Assembly: GCA_030141605.1 (NCBI GenBank)
Contig: JAQGDQ010000272.1
Location: 124,001-188,000 of the forward strand
From: Tubiluchus corallicola
Lineage: Eukaryota; Priapulida; Priapulimorpha; Priapulimorphida; Tubiluchidae
DNA: 64,000 nt
Direction: 5' to 3'
The notes under the pieces are model-generated. The model saw only the letters and a list, made by a program, of their open reading frames with translations. It did no database searches and was not told the DNA's origin. This document shows, piece by piece, positions 23,501-43,012 of this stretch. Position numbers and translations under genes: made by a program. Each line of letters begins with the position of its first letter. Position 1 is the first letter of the stretch.

Positions 23501-25385
23501 GCTCTCAGGTACAGTGAGTCATCATCTCAAACAAAAAGAAGCAGAATTTCCTGTAGCTAAACAAATTTTGCGCGACATTTATGTCGACAACTTTATTTCA
23601 GGAACTTCCACTCTAGATGAAGCCAAAGTTCTTTACAGTCAGAGTAAACTGTTGTTTTCATCGGCAGGCTTCAACCTTAGAGAATGGGGGTCGAATGACG
23701 CAGATTTTTTGCGTAGTATTCCAGTCGAAGACTGTATAAAATCAAGTGTTGTCAAAGTTTTAGGTATCACTTGGGACTTAAAAAATGACACGTTATCTAT
23801 TGCAAAGGTAGACCCTGATCGATTGTTACAGGCTAATACAAAGAGACAGGTATTGAAAGCCTTAGCAAGCCTTTTTGATCCGTTGGGCGTCGCAAGCATT
23901 ATAACAGTTAATGCAAAGTTGTTTTTGGCATCTTTGTGGAAAGAAAAACTAGATTGGGATGAACCCCTTTCTGAATCGCACTCAAAACGCTGGTGTGAAA
24001 TTGCCTTAATGCTGCTTTCTATATTCGATTTGCACCTTCCAAGGTGTATTAGCGCATGTGAGTCTAACGCAGTATTTCAGTTAGTATGTTTCACAGATGC
24101 TTCTGAATCTGCTTACTGCGCAGTGGTTTATTTAAGAGAGACTAACATAGAATCTGATTTTTGTGCTGTCAACTTAATTTTTGCTAAAACGCGCCTTGCA
24201 GGAAAAAATATTTCGATTCCTAGATTAGAACTGCTTGCTGTTTTGATTGGAGTGAGAGCTTTAAATTTTGTAGAAACCCAGCTACATGTGAACATAACCA
24301 GGCGTATAATATTTACGGATTCGTTATGCGTACTTTATTGGTTGCAAACTCCTAAACAGTTGTCGGTGTTCGTCGAAAATCGAATTTGTGAGATTCGAAA
24401 GCAGGTTCACACTCAGTTTCGATACGTTCCGTCTCAATCGAACCCTGCGGATGGCGCAACTAGGTCAGGTGTCAGTAAAATAGATTCGTTCTGGCTACAC
24501 GGTCCGCACTTTCTCAAAGAAAATGAAAGTAACTGGCCTGAGAGCCAGTTGCCACCTCTAGAAGCTGAACGACTGACAGATGTAAATAACGAACTAAGAA
24601 AAGGCAGTAGCATACTTTATGAGACGCAGTTTTTAACACTCGATCAGTCCAGTCGAATTCATGATCTGTCTATGTTCGATATGAACCGATTTTCTAGTCT
24701 AAACAGGCTGTTAAACACTACTAGCTGGGTGTATCGAGCTGTAAAGCGTTTTAAAGGTGAAAGGTGTACTATGGGCCCTATTACTGCAAATGAACGCTCC
24801 TATGCTAAGTTAAACTGGATAAAACACGTCCAAAGACAAACATATGTAGATAACGAAGGACGTGCAGTAGCGGTTAACCCAGTACTACAACAGCTAAATC
24901 TTGCATTAGATGAACAAGGCATTATCAGATGCTTAGGTAGGTTACAAAATGCTAATCTCACACAAGGTACGTCTAGGCCCATTCTCTTACCTAAAAACAA
25001 TCAGTTTACAGTTCTGTTGGTAGAACATGTACACAAACTAAACCTTCACGTCGGCGTATCGCAGACCTTAGCATTATTACGTAAAGAGTTTTGGGTTCCT
25101 TCTGGGAGGGAACTGGTCAAGAAAACTTTAAATAAGTGCCGTACTTGTCGGAAAATGGAAGGTGGAGCCTATAAGTTACCACCAATGCCAGAATTACCTC
25201 CAGAAAGAGTCCAAGAATCTAATCCCTTTACACACGTAGGCCTCGATTACATGGGCCCCCTTACAGTCAAATATTGTATACCTGGGAGTTGTGAACCATT
25301 TTACAAAAAAGCGTATGTGTGCCTATTCACCTGTTTAGCAGTGAGAGCGGTACATTTAGAACTCGTCACGGACTTGTCTGTTTAG
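20526..25385 (+). CDS. BEL/Pao gag-pol, gag through the first part of integrase (frame ends early)
   Basis: One open frame from the ATG at 20526. N-terminal gag has coiled-coil-like and DUF1759-like sequence (KLPKFELKSFSGQILEWREF). Zinc knuckles of CX2C type follow (21840-22025). The aspartic protease has active-site triplet DCG at 22182-22190, with Cys where Ser or Thr is usual. The reverse transcriptase carries YVDN (23580-23591). RNase H begins near TDASES. Integrase starts with an HHCC zinc domain and the first catalytic Asp in GLDYMG (25245-25247). The frame then enters a 47-bp tandem duplication and stops at 25383-25385. The remaining integrase continues in another frame. A TTG 24 nt upstream of the ATG is open but is not needed. 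Confidence 0.93.
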   Translation: MPNKDQRPDGSIPASARDLGYIKQARTKARKSLQEEIELANELVSRDESTIGDISNYLQRVKMCKHTLQNRLAKLEDLTLKFSERGMTAEADEATIEAADQYLEEDNEFLGTVSQVTFLLDECITKFSVKNVKRDLTDEFHTVSEMPHSRAVDKKPTVVHAAASASQFTDNDSPVAPPRRKRNTSLAPTTPTSGNLVQSRIYVKLPKFELKSFSGQILEWREFWDAFKTMVHDHPDLENIQKFQYLKSKLTGPALSAVEGFSLSNENYLQALDVLRSRFGKEQSIINVHYKALAHLEKSGENAKSLRKFQDSLELHLRSLEAVGECVDSRVIIPLVLEKLPRSVVQQMRITMDPDSAWSVSDIRQRLNRHILTLEAVENETAASSFQQPFSKANERFPKKFVSASRHETVLGASDKQSSAHTPQRKYVSAHSDYPVRNCIFCKGPHWADQCGNFATARERKRLLKNRCFICLRENHQAHQCRSGRSCYFCHKNTHHRSLCTEQFPDKNREATLACSPSLSLYSSNEQVVMQTALVRVSHPVSHKTITIRAYLDCGSQSSYISARLANLLNVPRGTSEVLQVATFASKNVRQISCYPANIGLHTRDGRVLNMTLRVIPEISLKTKREALPHSLINKLYKRFGYDLADSFPTHVAESSIDFLIGNDYYLSLLEPQKFQVGPDLFLFGSKIGLILGGFLNRKTSSNADKSRVSGFLCIQPGLNTHGLNLEYEQEKFEHCSITERAFSCLDSDSSFTCAKQDFDTNFALERFWDLESLGIRESPSRTQDAQDDVALDLFNKSIKFEDGRYHVSWPWRQNKQALPDNYYIAVSRLNSCLKRLRKQPGILAKYDQVINEQLEKGIVEVVTPESPEGPIKHYIPHHCIVTPEKSTKLRIVYNASCKANKNSPSLNECLYRGPLLLPDLCGLLLRFRLHLIGIVSDIEKAFLNVGLNYEDRDVTRFLWVKNVSKLPSDPGNLQIFRFCRVIFGAISSPFLLSGTVSHHLKQKEAEFPVAKQILRDIYVDNFISGTSTLDEAKVLYSQSKLLFSSAGFNLREWGSNDADFLRSIPVEDCIKSSVVKVLGITWDLKNDTLSIAKVDPDRLLQANTKRQVLKALASLFDPLGVASIITVNAKLFLASLWKEKLDWDEPLSESHSKRWCEIALMLLSIFDLHLPRCISACESNAVFQLVCFTDASESAYCAVVYLRETNIESDFCAVNLIFAKTRLAGKNISIPRLELLAVLIGVRALNFVETQLHVNITRRIIFTDSLCVLYWLQTPKQLSVFVENRICEIRKQVHTQFRYVPSQSNPADGATRSGVSKIDSFWLHGPHFLKENESNWPESQLPPLEAERLTDVNNELRKGSSILYETQFLTLDQSSRIHDLSMFDMNRFSSLNRLLNTTSWVYRAVKRFKGERCTMGPITANERSYAKLNWIKHVQRQTYVDNEGRAVAVNPVLQQLNLALDEQGIIRCLGRLQNANLTQGTSRPILLPKNNQFTVLLVEHVHKLNLHVGVSQTLALLRKEFWVPSGRELVKKTLNKCRTCRKMEGGAYKLPPMPELPPERVQESNPFTHVGLDYMGPLTVKYCIPGSCEPFYKKAYVCLFTCLAVRAVHLELVTDLSV

Positions 25386-25426
25386 CAGTGAGAGCGGTAC
25401 ATTTAGAACTCGTCACGGACTTGTCT
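25331..25426 (+). repeat. 47-bp tandem duplication disrupting integrase
   Basis: The segments 25331-25379 and 25378-25426 are identical, with period 47. Because 47 is not a multiple of 3, the reading frame shifts. The upstream frame ends in VTDLSV-stop and the downstream frame resumes with VTDLSTETF. The two LTRs show no differences, so the duplication is young relative to insertion or was already present in the transposing RNA. Confidence 0.95.
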
Positions 25427-26380
25427 ACTGAAACGTTTATTATGTGTCTGAGACGTTTTATAGGTCGCCGAGGTGTACCCGAAACTATAATATCAGATAA
25501 TGCGCCGCAGTTTCATCTTGCTAAGCAGACGTTGGATTTGATATTTCAAAGGGTTTTCAATTCTTGTTCTGTGCAACAATACATAGCACAAACTGGTATT
25601 AATTGGCATTTTATCATTCAGCTTTCGCCTCGGATGGGCGCGGTTTACGAGCGTTTAATGAGCCTTATTAAACGCTCTCTACGCAAAACAATTGGTAGTA
25701 GGGCTCTTTATCAGTGTCAGTTGAGTACTTTGCTCGTTGAAATTGAAAGTTTAATCAACAACCGTCCTATTACATACATTGAGTCAGACATAGATTCTAG
25801 CTTGGTTTTTCTAGCAAGTCATTTCTTGAGCTTGCGCACTTTAAATTATGTGCCAGTGTACAGTAAATCCGAATCAGATCCCGATTATACTCCCAACAGG
25901 TACAATCTTTCTGGTGAACGTCTTTTCGAAATGTGGAAGAAAGGTGTTAGTTATTTAGATTCTTTTTGGAAAATTTGGCGTAATGAGTATTTGCTTAGCC
26001 TCCAAGAAAGAACGGAGCGCCAAGTACGCCAAAAACGCGTTAAGTCGAAATTTGAGCCTCATGTAGGCGATGTAGTACTGATTGAAGATTCACTTCCCCG
26101 TGGTCAGTGGAAAGTGGGGAAAGTTGTTAATCTCATTATTAGTAAGGACAGTAAAATCAGAGCTGCTAAAGTTCGTACTAGTAATGGTAATATTCTGACT
26201 CGTTCTTTGAGTCAATTGTTTCCTATTGAGTGTCCTAGGTCAGTTGATACAAGTGCAGGTGAAAAAGGCACTTGTCCTGCACAGCATCAGCACATTGAAC
26301 CCTCGCACAAAATTTTACCCAAACGTGCTGCTGCATTAAATGCTTGTGCAAAAATTAAACAACAGGCAACACGTTTATAA
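25378..26380 (+). pseudogene. BEL/Pao integrase C-terminal part, out of frame with upstream pol
   Basis: This frame carries the rest of integrase: the second catalytic Asp in ISDNAPQF (25496-25498), the catalytic Glu in VYERL (25649-25651), and a C-terminal DUF5641-like domain (VGDVVLIEDSLPRGQWKVG) ending at TAA 26378-26380. It has no natural start codon of its own. It is the continuation of the upstream frame, separated by the 47-bp duplication. Confidence 0.93.
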
Positions 26381-26877
26381 ATTTGTCAAACCGTTTGATG
26401 TGATTGTGCAAATGTATAATAAGATTTTCATTAATATATGTTCAAATTTGCAATGTACCAATGTGCTATCTACATAGTTGTGACCTTTATTTCATTGTTT
26501 AATTTTGTATGACAAACAAGAGGTACTTAACATGCAAAAATTGCATAGATTTAAAGTTAAGACCCAGATAGCTATTGTTGGAATTTTCTAACAAAATTGT
26601 TCTTATAGATCCATTGTTGTTATGCTCACGTATATTATATAATGATTGTTAGTTTGTTTTTTTCCAAATTGTTTTCCTGAGTGCTTGAGTGTATTAGATT
26701 TGGCCAATTTGATGTGTATTATGTATTGTATCTTTGTGCATTGTTTTTGATTCTGCATTGTTTGAATTAGGTTTGCATTGAAACAAAAATTAAAATACGT
26801 TGCGCGCAACATGTAAGAAAATTTTTGGTGAGAGCCTGCGGTTTATGTGTCTTGGTAATACTTTCTTGTCTTTTTTC
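26381..26877 (+). other. 3' untranslated region of the BEL/Pao element
   Basis: AT-rich sequence between the integrase stop and the polypurine tract, without a credible open frame. No envelope-like gene is seen. Confidence 0.8.
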
Positions 26878-26885
26878 TGGGGGAG
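26878..26885 (+). other. Candidate polypurine tract of the BEL/Pao element
   Basis: GGGGGAG directly abuts the 3' LTR, preceded by a T-rich stretch. This is the position and composition expected for the plus-strand primer of reverse transcription. Confidence 0.75.
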
Positions 26886-27108
26886 TGTCGTGAAGTTTGG
26901 GCTTCACGATTCGCCCCCCAGAGAGAAGCCATTGAATTGAATTGATTTTACGTGTAACTGTAGAAAAGAAGTTAGTGGCAGTTGTTGAGTTGGTATGAAA
27001 GGGCAAACTAGGATATTGCGTTCGAAAAAAAAGAATAAAGTTTAGCGTTACGACGGTGGTAAAAATTCTCGTCTTTTCGTTTTATTTGTTACAAAAGTCA
27101 CCACGACA
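26886..27108 (+). repeat. 3' LTR of the BEL/Pao element
   Basis: Identical by eye to the 5' LTR over all 223 bp. It is followed directly by the target-site copy AAAAC. Confidence 0.96.
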
Positions 27109-27347
27109 AAAACGAACTAAACAAAAATTAAAAAGATCAAAGGCAGTCTAGTTTACCTGAATTTTTAATCAGTACCGAGTTGATTTTTATATGCAAACAA
27201 CGGTACTGCCATTACTTGATAACATATTATTATTATTATTATTATTACTTGATAATTTCTTATCAGTGGAGGTAGCGAGGTGATAGTCGTGAAAATTATG
27301 GACGGCAAGGAGTCATATGACTCGTGTTTTATTGTTTAAATCCCGTG

Positions 27348-27974
27348 TTAAAGGAAGACAGGATGATTTTTCATATACTACCCCATTTTCAGGTCCGATA
27401 AAAAATATACATAAAAAGTTTAACACAATTAATACTCTAAAAGCGTTTCCGATGATTAAATTATAGATCAAAAACTTAATTAACGGCGGGCGAGCTAAAC
27501 TATTGATGATATCACAACCTAACATAATTTCCAACATCAAAAATATTCCACGAGAGTATTGCACGTATTTGCGAAAGCGAAAATTGAATACAGTGCTACT
27601 GTAAGAAATTCAGTGTGTTGTACTAAAACAAGGTGAGTTTTAAGATAAAAATTCAAATTTCAAATTTACCGCTCACGCACGAGCTGTTGATTGTGTGTAG
27701 TTCGTCACAAACTAACACATCTGAACTGCCAGGTACAGCACCTGTTTTTGTGCAATGCGTTTCCGAAATGCAAGCGCTAGTGCCAGTCTAACTAGCGAAT
27801 GGCGAAATGCATGTAACAGCGAAGAACTAGTGGCGTGAACGTGAAATTGTGTTTGTGTTGTAATAATTCTTTCAAGTAAATCATTTTTAATAAAAATAGA
27901 ATGTTCTCTTTCAATATTTTAAAGAGTAGATTGTTTTGACCTACAGTTTAAGATTGGGGCCGGTTTTCCTTTAA
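27348..27974 (+). mobile_element. MITE family A, full copy 2
   Basis: Begins TTAAAGGAAGACAGGATGA and ends CCGGTTTTCCTTTAA, short imperfect inverted repeats. The body aligns throughout with the other family A copies. It lies 240 bp beyond the BEL/Pao element. Confidence 0.88.
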
Positions 27975-28724
27975 AATAAACTATTACTTTCTTCTACTGG
28001 ACAGTGCTGCCCTCTGAGGCCAGCAAACAGTTATCTGTCAAGTGATTTCATGGTAGGCGACTTTAGATACCTGGCTTTGTGAGCTGCTGCATACGCTTGA
28101 TCTAGATATGTTGAGTTCAGTTGCTTGTAGTTTGTAGAAACTTTTGTAGAGTCTGCAAATGCGTTTGCTGTTTGATGTAAATTCTGCTGTTACAGTTGGT
28201 GCTGTTCTAATGTTTGGGCAAGGAAATAAGTTATTTTATTTATGCTAAAATTAATCATTTGATAATTTTTTGCATTATTGATTGCTTCTGGCCTTATTTG
28301 TATATGTGAAATGTGTTACATTGTAACGGCAGGTTAATGTTGTGCAGTGTTTTTACCTGTAATTTATTTGTGTGATACTCATGTTTAACCAGTTTATTAA
28401 TTGATTTATAAACTTTTTTTATTAATCCGTAGTGTGAACATTTGTGAATGTGAACTAGGCAGTTAGTTTATTATTTAAGCGACCACAAAACTGATAATTA
28501 TATATCAACTAAATTAAGCAGAAGTTTTGCATTAAAATCTTTGCAAACGTGCTAATTTGTAGTCACTCTTTTCATAAAATGTGCAGCAATTTATTAATTT
28601 ACATTTTTGTATTTTTAACAGAATAAACAACTAATGTACACACTTATGTCTGAGCTTGATGTTTGGATTGGAGTGTTTGAGCATTTTTGGTCATTCTTGG
28701 TAAAATGTTAAAATGTCACTACGA

Positions 28725-28885
28725 CAAAACTGAACAACTCTGAAATGAGAAATACAGCACCTGTTTCTGTGCAACTCATTTCCAAGATTCAGGTGCTAGT
28801 ACCCATCTAACTAGCCATTGGCGAAATGCGGGTAACAGCGAAGACTTGGCCGCGCGAACGCGAAATTACGTTTCTATAGTAATAA
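28725..28885 (+). repeat. MITE family A fragment (right-central part)
   Basis: Contains ACAGCACCTGTTTCTGTGCA, a GTGCTAGTACC...AACTAGCCATTGGCGAAATGC stretch and a GCGAACGCGAAATTACGTTT-like segment. These match the right-central third of family A. Both ends are missing. Confidence 0.75.
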
Positions 28886-31800
28886 TGGTAGGCAGAACTC
28901 TAAAATAAAGACAGGTAAACACAGCAGTCAATCCAGCAAAAAACTAGACATAGGTATGCCAGTGGCTTGTCAAAACCATTTCCGATTAAGCTTGCTTGTT
29001 CAGTAATAGGAATTTGCTTGAGTTGTAAGTAGCCATGCTACGCAAAATAACGTCTTATTAACAGTCAGTTGTTAAAAGCTATTTTTAAACTAATTGTTGC
29101 TACAAGACGTGACGAAAAATAAGTCTACAAGTTAAAGTGAAAATCAACATTTAAAGGGATACCGGAGACATTTCCGGTGTCTTTTTAAGAATTAAGGATA
29201 CACGCATAACGCCAGTTGCCAAACTGTGAGTAAAATTGTTGGAATTTTGGGTTGCACAACTTTTAATTTCAACGCAAAAGAGCACGGATTAAACGAAATA
29301 ATCATATGAAATTTGAAAAAAAAAGTTTTTTTCTAGAGACTTACATTTAGTCGAATAAATTGAATAAGGTTAATATAAAACATTTAAATATCAGAACCAA
29401 TTTTATATCTACAGAAACATTCACACACTACCTATCATCGGCAGTAAACTAAAAAAAATTAATATCTTCAAACAAATTTCAAATGCTGCCAAAACATATA
29501 TAACAAGATAGCTATAGTCTTGGGCAAAACTTTACTTGATATTTGTAAATAATATGTGAACATAATCTTTAAAGTGACTGTAGGTTTGTTAACCCTAAAT
29601 CTTCATGCCGCGAGCGTTAAGGCTAATGGTACTACGGGGGTCAGAACATGGAGACCAGGGATCAGCCATGGAATTTTAGCATTAATTCAGAATAGAGAGA
29701 ACTCACCAGTGTGATCTTGGCTTTCAAACACACTTCAGACTCCCTTTTAATTATCATCCCTCTCAGTGACAGTAACGTAAATGAGAAAACAAATACAGTG
29801 AAATAAAGTTTGCATACTTGAACAACAATAAACAACATATCAATTAACAAATATTACAAATACAAACTGGTTAGCGCAAAAAGGGGAGCTGGCTACTGCT
29901 TAGCATGTCAGTCCCAAACACAGTCAAATGCAGTTGTCAGAGATAGACAGATAGTTGTCAGCAAGAACACAGTCCGGTGTGAACTCAGCATTCAGCAACA
30001 CATGACATGAGTAACGTATTTATAAAGACTAATTAGTCTAGCCATTACTACTATAGGTTCGTAAGTTAGACTCCAGGGGTGAACTTGTCTCTCAAGGCAT
30101 CATAAGAAGGTATGCATACCTGAGTTCTTGTAAGCAATGTTAAGGTACTTCATCAAACACTATCCGTCCATACAGTGACAAACCTCAGTGTTGCACTACC
30201 CCAAATGGCAGAGTCCAGGTAAGAATACATCCAAAAACGACACAACCAGGCTCTGCCAAGAGGGACTCCAAAGGCGAATCACTACTCAAAGCTAAACATA
30301 TGTTAGACCATGCCTCCTCGATGGTCTCAAAGCTGAAGCTCTATCATAAGCTTGTCGCAGTAGCCAGCAGATGGCAGCAGCAGTTGGGCAGGACCGACTA
30401 GTGGTTTAATTATTTTTCTACAAGATGGTAGTCACCATGTAAAAAAATAGCACATAAATAAGAAATAAATAAAAAATAATAATCATTTAATCAGTTTGTT
30501 ACAACATATTGACGAGGAAAACTTTTTTTGGCACTATTTTCGTATCTTTTTCCACAGTTTCGCTGATTTTAGCCATGATTGGGTAAGCCACCTTGTATCA
30601 GCTGCTGATAACAGTTAATTTGTTCTGCAGCTGATGAAACTAAAAAAGCTGATGCAGGGAAGTTTTTACAAAAATAAGACCATTTTGAATATTAACATAT
30701 TACTTCTTCTAATCAAATATGAGACGAGCAGTTATGGTTTGCTGGTAAAATGGAGTGGCCAAGAATGTATTTGGACATAAAGCGCGAATCGGGAAGAGGA
30801 GGCGATGGTGTTATCAGACTGAAGGGCACTTACAATCACTTGTTACCCGCTTTAAAAAGGAGATATTGTTTTTAAACCTGATGATGTCTTTGTAGTTTCG
30901 TATATCAGAATGGGTTTGTATCATTTTAAGTGTCCAAATTCTAATGCAGAGACATACTGGCAAATGACTTAGCTTTTGATGCAGTGCAATACGACGCTAT
31001 TACTCTTAGCGTCTACCTAACTGGCAAGCTGTCACACAGCTCTAAACTTTACGCCTCGTTGACAGTTTTTTTTGTTTGTTTAATCATTGCAATTTTTTCA
31101 GGTAGTAATGAAATTAAAATTGGCTAATTCTTATTAGCAACCCAATTAATTAATCTGCTACAGGTCAATGTGGAGACTGGAACATTATTTTACTGTGGCT
31201 GAAAGTGAGCGATCTGACAAAATCTACAAGGACAAGATGGCTGCCTGCAAAGATCTGGTGCTCTATTTCGAATAAAGCAACCTATCGCGAAATTAAAATT
31301 ATTTAGCCTATTTGCTAGTTCCTACGTGGCTTTTATGCAGTGGCTTTGCGTTTTATATAACAGCCTATTTACTTTAATGCCTTCCTAACTAGTTCACTAA
31401 TTGGTATGGTTTACCAATTGAATATCATTTGTTATTCAAACCTTTTTGTTGACCAATCTTTGCTGTACAGAGTTTTTAATGTTTAAACAGTGATTTTGTT
31501 GGAACACGATGAACTCGCCTACAATGAACATAATACAATTTTTTAGTGTTCTGGAAAAGGAAAAGCCTCACACTCACGTTTGCCTATATGTACGTTACGA
31601 GCAATAAAAAAGCGGAGCTCATTAGATTGTCCCACCCTGTGAAAGTTAAAAAAGTAAAGAAAAAAACTGAAAATTCTGAGGTGAATCAGATGACAAGGAA
31701 AAAAATTGGTGCTATAGAGGAGAACGATGCAATGAACGAAGCTCACGTAGGATGGTATAAAAGATAGAAAGACTATTAGTTTCTTATTTGTCTATCAGTT

Positions 31801-32231
31801 TATCAGTTTGCTTGATGCGATAACCAAACAGTTGGTTTTTGTAGTAATCAAATAGGGCTATACTAAAAATGACACTAGAAAGACTACAAGTGAAGTCACA
31901 CTTTTGCATTGGTGTAGACAACTCAACATTACATGATATAGATACGGAACGTTTATTTCCTTTCTCAGAAAGCAGAAATTCAGCCAAAGAACGTTAAACA
32001 ATGAAGACACTTCAAGAAAGTTCTGGATTTTTCAGAAACAGTCAAAAACGCAACGAAGAACAATTGCTTCTATTGTTTCGCGTTTACTTCACCAAGTTTA
32101 AGAACACAAACCTTGAATATTTGTTTTTCTAGTGTTCTTTCTGGAAACTAAACTGCGTGAAACAGCCATTTCGAAATATGTGCACCGTAATGATAGACAA
32201 GCTTTAAACCGGTTGCAGATTCTTAGCAAAC

Positions 32232-40446
<8,215 letters not shown>

Positions 40447-40799
40447 CTTGCGTTTTACCGGTTTTACTGCATGTGATAAACACGGTTATGTGAGAAGTCC
40501 TGAATTATTTACACGCTAAAGAAGTCTAATGCCAGCCGTAAAAAAATTACTTGGATGGCTCCTCTCTTACATTTGTGTTTTCTTTACACAACCACAAAAC
40601 TTCAAGTTCTGAAATTAAGTACACAGTCATAACTATAATACACACCTAGTTATAGATTATGGATTATTGAGATTACCAATTTCTAAATGGAAACTGATGC
40701 ACCGTGTTCCAAAAGCAATTATAGCATTACCCAACACTGTTTTTTATCATTTAATATATCTAGGATGAGGTATATTTATTTATTCATCGCAGTATTCCA

Positions 40800-40990
40800 T
40801 GCCACAATCATACCACACAAACTACACTACATTACATATACCACACCACCCACACAGCACCACCGACATCCACACCACCCCGCACCATACCGCATCTGCC
40901 ACACACCGTATACACCAAACACATCACACTGCACTACATTACACCACATCAAACGACCCACGCAACACCATACCACAAAATAAAAACGCA
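40800..40990 (+). repeat. CA-rich degenerate satellite
   Basis: Irregular ACACCAC/CATACCACA units with very few G residues. Both strands are open in several frames for compositional reasons only. Confidence 0.85.
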
Positions 40991-42484
40991 ACAACAACAC
41001 TTTGCACAGGCCTCCCAGAAAGGGAAGTGCACTACCGTGTAGCCCAACTTTTCTTCTTTCCAAAGAGCTATAAATCCGACGCAAGACGTCCATGATGCAC
41101 CCCACAAATGGCCTTTCTACATAGTGTTTGGTCAAACTTTTGAAAAAATCATGTGGGTCGGGAAAAACGTAACGTTCTTTGCAGGAATGCTTGTAGGGCC
41201 GGCTCAAGGTGGTTTAGCGCCTTAGGCGAACCTAGAGAAATTGAGCTAGGGGTCCAACAATACTTTTTTGCATTTTAATGTCTTAATTAGTTAAAGTTTT
41301 ATGAATTAAAGAATTGGTTTTTTCATTAATAATTGTTAACCTTGGTTGATGACTGTCTGTTTCGGTAAGATAGCTTATCTATTAAAGTAGGAACTTGTAA
41401 TTTATTGAAATTGTATTAAACCTTATAAACTTTAACAAATACACTGTGTTTTTTATTATTGCCTTTCATATCTTAAAGAATCTCAGGATGGATTAAGCTT
41501 CACTATATAACTCGGTTTCTGTCTGTTTTATTGGCGCACAGTTTACACTGACTAATTATAAACATGTTGCAATAATATAAATTATATAAAGTGCCCTATC
41601 TGCTAGCATACTTAGCGGTCAAACCTGGTGGCAAAGTCACCCATCCAGTTAGTAGCTAACATATTTAACATTCCCTAGCTTGAAAATAGCACTGTCGGGA
41701 AATAAAAGGCCTATATACAACGGCCATCAGACGTTGAAGTTTTTCTAATGAATACACAATGAATTCATAGTTATTCTTAAACAAAAGAAACTTATGAATT
41801 AAAATAACTTACATATTTCTGATGAAATTTCGAACGTGTGCATTGCCGTAAAGATCGCCATGTTTCGCGGCTTTTGCGCGAGTGAGCGAGAATAGACGTA
41901 CGAGGTACAAAAAAGAGTTTTTTTTTGGTTACCGATGTTTGTTTGCCGATCTTTAGTGACCTCATGATAGCACACATTACGTCATTCGTCTTGCGCAACG
42001 AAAAACGGCGGTTCTGCAAATTTAATGCTGCTAACAACGAAGTGATAAAACTTGTAAGTTGTAAAAGCATGTATTATAGTGAGGGTTTAGTTTGACTTTA
42101 AGCCTAATCTGATGCCTGTTCAGACATTCTGAAGCGGCCGGGCTGCCCAAATTATTCAATTGCGATAGCAGAGGCGACAAAGATATTATTGCTCAACAAT
42201 GACGTCTGTTATGTTTAAGAAATAATTTAAATCGCGAATTTTCGTTTTGTAGTTTGAATGTCAAGAAGAAAATCGTTATCAGACATTGCACATCGATATA
42301 CTGTATCACACTTTGGCAGAAATATTATATGTATACTATGTGTAGCATTAGATATTTAAAAGGTTCCTATAATAAGGTATTTATCAACTTTTTAATCCAC
42401 TCTATGACTGCTGAGCACGAAATATATGTATTCCGCTGAACATTTATACCTTGATAGGCGTAAGCCGTTTACTGTTATTGTAGA

Positions 42485-42800
42485 CTGCTCCCTGTGGATA
42501 AACTTCGTTCAGACTAGTGCCGAGTAAATGCGCGAAGTAACTCGCAAGTGTGTTCAGACTAGAGAGTTGCGAGTTACTCTTCGACAGTGAGCGCTAGCTG
42601 ACACACCTCTATTTACTGGGAAAAGTTTCGTGAGTAACTCGCCAAGGCGTTCACATCAGACTAGACAGTAACTCGCAGCAACTTTCGGAGAGTTTGTAAT
42701 AACTTACCGACAGTAACTCGTTAGGCAGTTCGCACTTGCGAGTTTGCTGTCAGAGAGAAAACCTTCGACAGAAAACTCGCTAGTCAGAACACATCGTTAC
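42485..42800 (+). repeat. Family E repeat, copy 1, built of AACTCGC sub-motifs
   Basis: Many direct and inverted copies of AACTCGC / GCGAGTT together with TTCAGACTAG-type spacers. The same sequence family occurs inverted at 46683-46985. It is nested in the 2.2-kb hAT-like element. Confidence 0.8.
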
Positions 42801-42827
42801 TGTTTGTAAATTATTATGTTTAAAGTC

Positions 42828-42880
42828 AGTGTGTGTGTGTGTGTGTGTTGTGTGTGCGTGCGTGCGTGCATGTATGCGTG
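42828..42880 (+). repeat. (GT)n / (GTGC)n microsatellite
   Basis: A short GT run followed by GTGC and GTAT variants, directly after the family E repeat. Confidence 0.9.
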
Positions 42881-42919
42881 TGGCATTGCGTAAGTACCAA
42901 CCCACTTATATATACTTAC

Positions 42920-43012
42920 TTAGCTTGTTTTATTCCACTAATTTGTTATGTAAATGTATAATTTTGTTCGATAGGCCTTCTGGCCTGGAATAAAATAATA
43001 TCTTTCCTTTAC
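42920..43012 (+). repeat. LINE-like 3' end
   Basis: Contains GATAGGCCTTCTGGCCTGGA followed by ATAAAATAATA. This resembles the 3' hairpin plus short A-rich tail seen at the ends of CR1/Jockey-type LINEs, and compares with GGCCTTGTAAGCC at 38208. Only the 3' end is present. Confidence 0.45.

Larger units (their letters stand above)
19968..27108 (+). mobile_element. BEL/Pao LTR retrotransposon, full length (7141 bp)
   Basis: Two LTRs of 223 bp (19968-20190 and 26886-27108) appear identical. They flank an internal region coding gag, aspartic protease, reverse transcriptase, RNase H and integrase. Element ends are TGTCGTG and CACGACA. A 5-bp direct repeat AAAAC lies outside both ends (19963-19967 and 27109-27113). 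Domain order PR-RT-RH-IN and the gag type (DUF1759-like) are those of BEL/Pao. Identical LTRs and an exact target duplication indicate recent insertion. The pol frame is disrupted in integrase, so this copy is probably non-autonomous. Confidence 0.97.
27109..32231. other. Intergenic region between the BEL/Pao element and the CALHM gene
   Basis: Contains a full MITE family A copy (27348-27974) and a family A fragment (28725-28885). The interval 29580-30410 is compositionally less AT-rich and I could not assign it. The stretch 30740-31276 has short open frames, including a 35-codon one beginning MWRLEHYF at 31168 and ending at a TAA. No family match or splice structure could be supported. The remainder, including the CALHM 5' flank, shows nothing recognisable. 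Confidence 0.5.

Noticed and set aside
40687-41207. Three overlapping frames of 98-126 codons
   Set aside because: Low-complexity CA-rich sequence. Open on both strands because of base composition.
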